Origin: Streptomyces composti
GTDB lineage: Bacteria; Actinomycetota; Actinomycetes; Streptomycetales; Streptomycetaceae
Assembly (NCBI RefSeq): GCF_012034205.1
Contig: NZ_JAATEM010000010.1
Span: forward strand, 62,001-126,000
Direction of reading: 5' to 3'
Length of the DNA: 64,000 nt
In this document: piece by piece, positions 60,018 through 64,000 of the stretch
Layout: every line of letters starts with the position of its first letter
Position numbering within the stretch: position 1 is the stretch's first letter
Notes under the pieces: generated by a model
Told to the model about the DNA's origin: nothing
Database searches by the model: none
Seen by the model: only the letters and a program-made list of their open reading frames with translations
Translations under genes and position numbers: made by a program

Positions 60018-62861
60018 TTGTCCCCGACCAGCGAGACCGCGAAGGGCGGCCGCCGACTCGTCATCGTCGAGTCGCCTGCCAAGGCGAAGACGATCAAGGG
60101 CTATCTCGGCCCTGGCTACACCGTCGAGGCGAGCGTCGGACACATTCGCGACCTTCCCAACGGCGCCGCCGAGGTGCCCGAGAAGTACACCGGTGAGGTC
60201 CGCCGGCTCGGCGTGGACGTCGAACACGACTTCCAGCCGATCTATGTGGTCAACGCCGACAAGAAGGCCCAGGTCAAGAAGCTCAAGGACCTGCTGAAGG
60301 AGTCCGACGAACTCTTCCTCGCCACCGATGAGGACCGCGAGGGGGAGGCCATCGCCTGGCACCTCCAGGAGGTCCTCAAGCCGAAGATCCCGGTCAAGCG
60401 GATGGTGTTCCACGAGATCACCAAGGAGGCGATCCGGGAGGCCGTGGCCAACCCGCGCCAGCTCAACCAGAAGCTGGTCGACGCCCAGGAGACCCGCCGC
60501 ATCCTCGACCGCCTCTACGGCTACGAGGTCTCGCCGGTCCTGTGGAAGAAGGTCATGCCCCGCCTGTCCGCGGGCCGCGTCCAGTCCGTCGCCACCCGGC
60601 TCGTGGTGGAGCGGGAGCGGGAGCGCATGGCGTTCCGCAGCGCCGAGTACTGGGACCTGACCGGCACCTTCGCCACCGGCAGGCCCGGCGACGCCAGCGA
60701 CCCGTCCTCGCTGGTCGCCCGCCTGCAGACGGTCGACGGCCGGCGCATCGCCCAGGGCCGGGACTTCGACTCGCTGGGGCGGCTGAAGAGCGAGAACATC
60801 CTCCACCTCGACGAGGCGAACGCCCGCGCGCTCGCCGCCGCCCTGGAGAACACGCGGTTCTCGGTGCGGTCGGTGGAGTCCAAGCCGTACCGCCGCTCGC
60901 CGTACGCGCCGTTCCGTACGACGACGCTGCAGCAGGAGGCGAGCCGCAAGCTCGGCTTCGGCGCGAAGGCCACCATGCAGATCGCGCAGAAGCTGTACGA
61001 GAACGGCTACATCACTTACATGCGTACGGACTCGACGACCCTGAGCGACACGGCGGTCGCCGCCGCCCGTGCCCAGGTCACGCAGCTGTACGGAGCCGAC
61101 TACCTGCCGCCGCAGCCGCGCACCTACGCGGCCAAGGTGAAGAACGCGCAGGAGGCGCACGAGGCGATCCGCCCCTCCGGGGACCGTTTCCGTACGCCCG
61201 CCGAGACCGGCCTCACCGGTGACCAGTTCAAGCTGTACGAGCTGATCTGGAAGCGCACCGTCGCCTCCCAGATGAAGGACGCCACCGGCAACTCCGTCAC
61301 CGTGAAGATCGGCGGCACCTCCGCCGACGGCCGGGACGTCGAGTTCACCGCGTCCGGCAAGACGATCACCTTCCACGGCTTCCTCAAGGCCTATGTGGAG
61401 GGCGCCGACGACCCGAACGCCGAGCTCGACGACCGCGAGCGCCGGCTGCCGCAGGTCGCCGAGGGCGACGCGCTGACCGCCGAGGAGATCACCGCCGACG
61501 GGCACGCCACCAAGCCCCCCGCCCGCTACACCGAGGCCTCGCTGGTCAAGGAGCTGGAGGAGCGGGAGATCGGCCGCCCGTCGACGTACGCGTCGATCAT
61601 CGGCACGATCCTGGACCGCGGCTATGTCTTCAAGAAGGGCACGGCCCTGGTGCCGTCCTGGCTGTCCTTCGCCGTGGTCAACCTGCTGGAGAAGCACTTC
61701 GGCCGGCTCGTCGACTACGACTTCACCGCCAAGATGGAGGACGACCTCGACCGCATCGCCCGCGGCGAGGCACAGGCCGTGCCGTGGCTGAAGCGGTTCT
61801 ACTTCGGTGAGGGCCGTGACAACGGCGGCGCCGCCGAGGCCGGCAACGGCGACGGCGACCACCTGGGCGGCCTGAAGGACCTGGTGACCGACCTGGGCGC
61901 GATCGACGCCCGCGAGGTGTCGTCGTTCCCGGTGGGCAACGGCATCGTGGTGCGGGTCGGCCGCTACGGTCCCTACATCGAACGCGGCGAGAAGGACAGC
62001 GAGCAGCACCAGCGGGCGGACGTCCCGGCCGACCTGCCGCCCGACGAGCTGACGGTGGAGCTGGCCGAGGAGCTGCTCGCCAAGCCGAGCGGCGAGCGCG
62101 AGCTGGGCACCGACCCGGCCACCGGGCACACCATCGTCGCCAAGGACGGCCGCTACGGCCCGTACGTCACCGAGGTCCTCCCCGAGGGGACCCCGAAGAC
62201 CGGCAAGAACGCGGTCAAGCCGCGCACCGCCTCGCTCTTCAAGTCGATGTCCCTGGACACGGTGACGCTCGAGGACGCCCTGAAGCTGATGTCGCTGCCG
62301 CGGGTGGTCGGCGTCGACACCGACGGCCAGGAGATCACCGCGCAGAACGGCCGCTACGGCCCGTATCTGAAGAAGGGCACGGACTCGCGGTCGCTGCAGT
62401 CCGAGGAGCAGATCTTCACGATCACGCTGGAGGAGGCGCAGGCGATCTACGCCCAGCCCAAGCAGCGTGGCCGGGCGGCCGCCAAGCCGCCGCTGAAGGA
62501 GCTGGGCGAGGACCCGGTCAGCGGCAGGCCGGTCGTGGTGAAGGACGGGCGCTTCGGCCCGTACGTCACCGACGGGGAGACCAACGCGACGCTGCGTTCC
62601 GGCGACAGCGTGGAGACGATCACCCCGGAGCGGGGCTTCGAGCTGCTCGCGGAGAAGCGGGCCAAGGGCCCCGCCAAGAAGACGGCCAAGAAGACCGCGA
62701 AGAAGACGACCGCCAAGAAGACGGCGGCCAAGAAGGCCCCGGCGAAGAAGACGGCCGCGAAGAAGACCACGGCGAAGAAGACGGCCGCGAAGAAGGCCTC
62801 GACCGCGAAGAAGACGGCGAGTGCGTCCGCCGCGGACACCGCGGACGGGGCCGAGGGCTGA
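60018..62861 (+). CDS. topA: DNA topoisomerase I with Lys-rich C-terminal tail
   Basis: The 947-residue type IA topoisomerase relaxes negative supercoils. TTG 60018 was chosen because GGAGAGAAG lies seven nt before it and 'MSPTSETAKGGRRL' is the expected start; the frame is open upstream but has no comparable signal. It has the TOPRIM 'VESPAKAKTIKGYL' with acidic triad 'ATDEDREGEA', the active Tyr in 'ITYMRTDSTTL', and four C-terminal 'GRYGPYV'-type repeats instead of zinc fingers. The last ~65 residues are an AAKK/KKTAK tail that increases DNA affinity in actinobacterial TopA. Confidence 0.97.
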   Translation: MSPTSETAKGGRRLVIVESPAKAKTIKGYLGPGYTVEASVGHIRDLPNGAAEVPEKYTGEVRRLGVDVEHDFQPIYVVNADKKAQVKKLKDLLKESDELFLATDEDREGEAIAWHLQEVLKPKIPVKRMVFHEITKEAIREAVANPRQLNQKLVDAQETRRILDRLYGYEVSPVLWKKVMPRLSAGRVQSVATRLVVERERERMAFRSAEYWDLTGTFATGRPGDASDPSSLVARLQTVDGRRIAQGRDFDSLGRLKSENILHLDEANARALAAALENTRFSVRSVESKPYRRSPYAPFRTTTLQQEASRKLGFGAKATMQIAQKLYENGYITYMRTDSTTLSDTAVAAARAQVTQLYGADYLPPQPRTYAAKVKNAQEAHEAIRPSGDRFRTPAETGLTGDQFKLYELIWKRTVASQMKDATGNSVTVKIGGTSADGRDVEFTASGKTITFHGFLKAYVEGADDPNAELDDRERRLPQVAEGDALTAEEITADGHATKPPARYTEASLVKELEEREIGRPSTYASIIGTILDRGYVFKKGTALVPSWLSFAVVNLLEKHFGRLVDYDFTAKMEDDLDRIARGEAQAVPWLKRFYFGEGRDNGGAAEAGNGDGDHLGGLKDLVTDLGAIDAREVSSFPVGNGIVVRVGRYGPYIERGEKDSEQHQRADVPADLPPDELTVELAEELLAKPSGERELGTDPATGHTIVAKDGRYGPYVTEVLPEGTPKTGKNAVKPRTASLFKSMSLDTVTLEDALKLMSLPRVVGVDTDGQEITAQNGRYGPYLKKGTDSRSLQSEEQIFTITLEEAQAIYAQPKQRGRAAAKPPLKELGEDPVSGRPVVVKDGRFGPYVTDGETNATLRSGDSVETITPERGFELLAEKRAKGPAKKTAKKTAKKTTAKKTAAKKAPAKKTAAKKTTAKKTAAKKASTAKKTASASAADTADGAEG

Positions 62862-62917
62862 GGCGCTCCGAGGGCGCCACAGGCGTCGGCGGGGACTGAG
62901 GCTCCTAGAAGGCAGAG

Positions 62918-62996
62918 GCCTTTCGGGAAGGCTGCCCTTCGGGAAGGGTGAGGTCTTTCGGGACCTTTAGAGAAGGATGAGGCCCTTTCAGGGGCC
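62918..62996 (+). terminator. Cluster of four small hairpins after topA
   Basis: Four short stem-loops follow each other: GCCTT/AAGGC (62918-62932), CCCTTC/GAAGGG (62935-62948), AGGTC/GACCT (62951-62966) and GGCCC/GGGCC (62981-62996). Three have TTCGGG-like loops. They probably terminate or protect the topA message. Confidence 0.55.
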
Positions 62997-63135
62997 CCGT
63001 CCGGTGGCCGGCTGCTCCGTCCGCGTCGCGGTGCGCTGCTTCGCCCGGGTTCGGAATGCGAACGTCCCGGCAACACTTCGATGTCGGGTCGTGTGCATGT
63101 CAGGGATCCCGGCCCGGGCTGCCGGCCCGGGCCGA

Positions 63136-63141
63136 TAGGCT
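63136..63141 (+). promoter_or_regulatory. -10 box, leaderless membrane-domain/tmk gene
   Basis: TAGGCT ends six nt before ATG 63148. Confidence 0.55.
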
Positions 63142-63147
63142 GAAAGC

Positions 63148-64000
63148 ATGACGCGAGCCGAGCAGCCAACGGCCCCTCAACCGGCCCCCGACGACGCCCT
63201 GGTCGCGGACTCCCGAGAGCGCGCAGTCCGAGCGCTGCTGCGCCGGCCGCAGCTCAGGAGGCTGTGGAGCGCGCACCTGGTGGGCGGTGTCGGCGACACC
63301 CTCGCCCTGCTGGTGCTGGTCCTGCTCATGGTGCAGGCGGCGGTCGCCGAGGGTTCCTTCGGCGGCGGCTACCGGGGCGTGGCGTTCGCAGTGGCGACCG
63401 TTTTCGCGGTGCGCATCCTCGCCACGCTGCTGTTCGGCGCCGTGCTCCTGGGCCCGCTCACCTCGCTCACCTCGCAGGACGGCCCGCTGGACCGGCGCTG
63501 GACCATGATCGGCGCGGACGGCCTGCGGGCCGCGCTGCTGATCGTCGCGCCCCTGTGGATCGACTGGACGCCCGGCAACGCCCCGGCCGTCCTCCTCGTC
63601 ACCGCCTTCGTGGCGTCGGTGGCCGAGCGGTTCTGGACGGTCTGCCGCGAGAGCGCGGCCCCCGCGCTGCTGCCGGGACCGCCCCCCGAGGGTGCGTCGA
63701 TCCGGCCACTGCCCGACCACATGGACGCGCTGCGCCGCCTGTCCCTGCGCACCGGCTTCGTGGCGGTGCCGCTGGCCGCGCTCGCCCTGGTCCTGGCCGC
63801 GCTGCTGAACAACCTGCTGGGCACCGGCATCGCCTGGTTCGACCAGCACCAGGCGGCCCTGGCCTCCTATGTGGCCGCCGGGCTGTTCGCCGCCTCGCTG
63901 TCCGTGCTGACCTTCCTCGACCTGCCCGACACCCGCACGCCCCGCGCCCGGTCCCCGCTGGAGGGGCTGCGCCGGCCGAGGAGCACCGCAGGCAGCGACA
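63148..64000 (+). CDS. N-terminal membrane domain of a thymidylate kinase fusion, 3' end cut by window
   Basis: The visible 284 residues begin with a polar leader ('MTRAEQPTAPQPAPDDALVA') and contain four to five hydrophobic segments with the MFS-like start 'LRRLWSAHLVGGVGDTLALLVLVLL'. No kinase motif is present yet. In S. coelicolor the gene after topA is a large fusion of an MFS-like membrane domain with thymidylate kinase (SCO3542, annotated as membrane protein with kinase activity, from memory), so the missing 3' part is expected to be tmk. The kinase assignment is by position only. Confidence 0.8.
   Translation, partial: MTRAEQPTAPQPAPDDALVADSRERAVRALLRRPQLRRLWSAHLVGGVGDTLALLVLVLLMVQAAVAEGSFGGGYRGVAFAVATVFAVRILATLLFGAVLLGPLTSLTSQDGPLDRRWTMIGADGLRAALLIVAPLWIDWTPGNAPAVLLVTAFVASVAERFWTVCRESAAPALLPGPPPEGASIRPLPDHMDALRRLSLRTGFVAVPLAALALVLAALLNNLLGTGIAWFDQHQAALASYVAAGLFAASLSVLTFLDLPDTRTPRARSPLEGLRRPRSTAGSD

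Overview
This 64 kb window is chromosomal DNA from a Streptomyces-type actinomycete. Coding third positions are almost all G or C, start codons are often GTG, and the gene content is diagnostic: bldG, wblA, crp, the tad-like pilus cluster, and two genes that each carry a single rare TTA codon. From memory, the gene order follows the S. coelicolor stretch from about SCO3617 down to SCO3542. From wblA to topA it also parallels M. tuberculosis Rv3682 to Rv3646c (ponA2, whiB4, paired ATPases, crp, nth, marP, ephE, acs, HAD, ssd, tad genes, helicase, topA). This is therefore mostly conserved core chromosome. The one clear mobile element is a single IS5-family copy.

Left part (1-15.3 kb). The overlapping ask-asd pair supplies aspartate semialdehyde. 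An IS element with CTAG target duplications sits exactly at the asd stop codon. An ECF sigma factor with a translationally coupled membrane partner, a SURF1 protein and an S9 peptidase follow. Next comes a BlaI-type repressor with an M56 (BlaR1-type) membrane protease, and then a cluster of minus-strand genes for a TerB protein, an Spo0M-like protein, a TatA-like protein and a 73-residue helix-hairpin-helix protein. Each of those four is preceded by the same palindrome, CTTCTAC-N6-GTAGAAG. The M56 gene carries a TTA codon. I read this as a likely undescribed, development-linked regulon and consider it the best lead in the window.

Middle part (15.3-44.6 kb). tRNA-Pro(CGG), a membrane protein, a metallophosphoesterase, a YqeY protein and a class A penicillin-binding protein lead into wblA and the paired ArsA/Get3-like ATPases. 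DUF4177, RidA, NUDIX and metallo-hydrolase genes come next, followed by crp divergent from nth, whose product has a long Lys/Ala-rich N-terminal tail. After these lie a CoA-type NUDIX gene, a MarP-like protease, an epoxide-hydrolase-like gene, a holin-like gene, nhaA and acs. Then come a SulP transporter-carbonic anhydrase fusion, a deacetylase-like lipoprotein, a CooC-like ATPase, a degenerate Fic-like protein and a HAD phosphatase.

Right part (44.6-64 kb). A 6C small RNA with two C-loop hairpins lies between the HAD gene and ssd. It is followed by a compact Flp/Tad-like pilus operon (ssd, tadA, tadB, tadC, pilin, two TadE/G-like genes) that runs tail-to-tail into a TTA-containing DEAD/DEAH helicase. 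bldG and its anti-sigma partner, hppA, a lipoprotein, a methyltransferase, a small membrane protein, topA and the start of a membrane-domain/thymidylate kinase fusion complete the window. Short tandem repeats occur in many intergenic regions, and many genes have a -10 box 5-7 nt before the start codon, which suggests leaderless transcripts.
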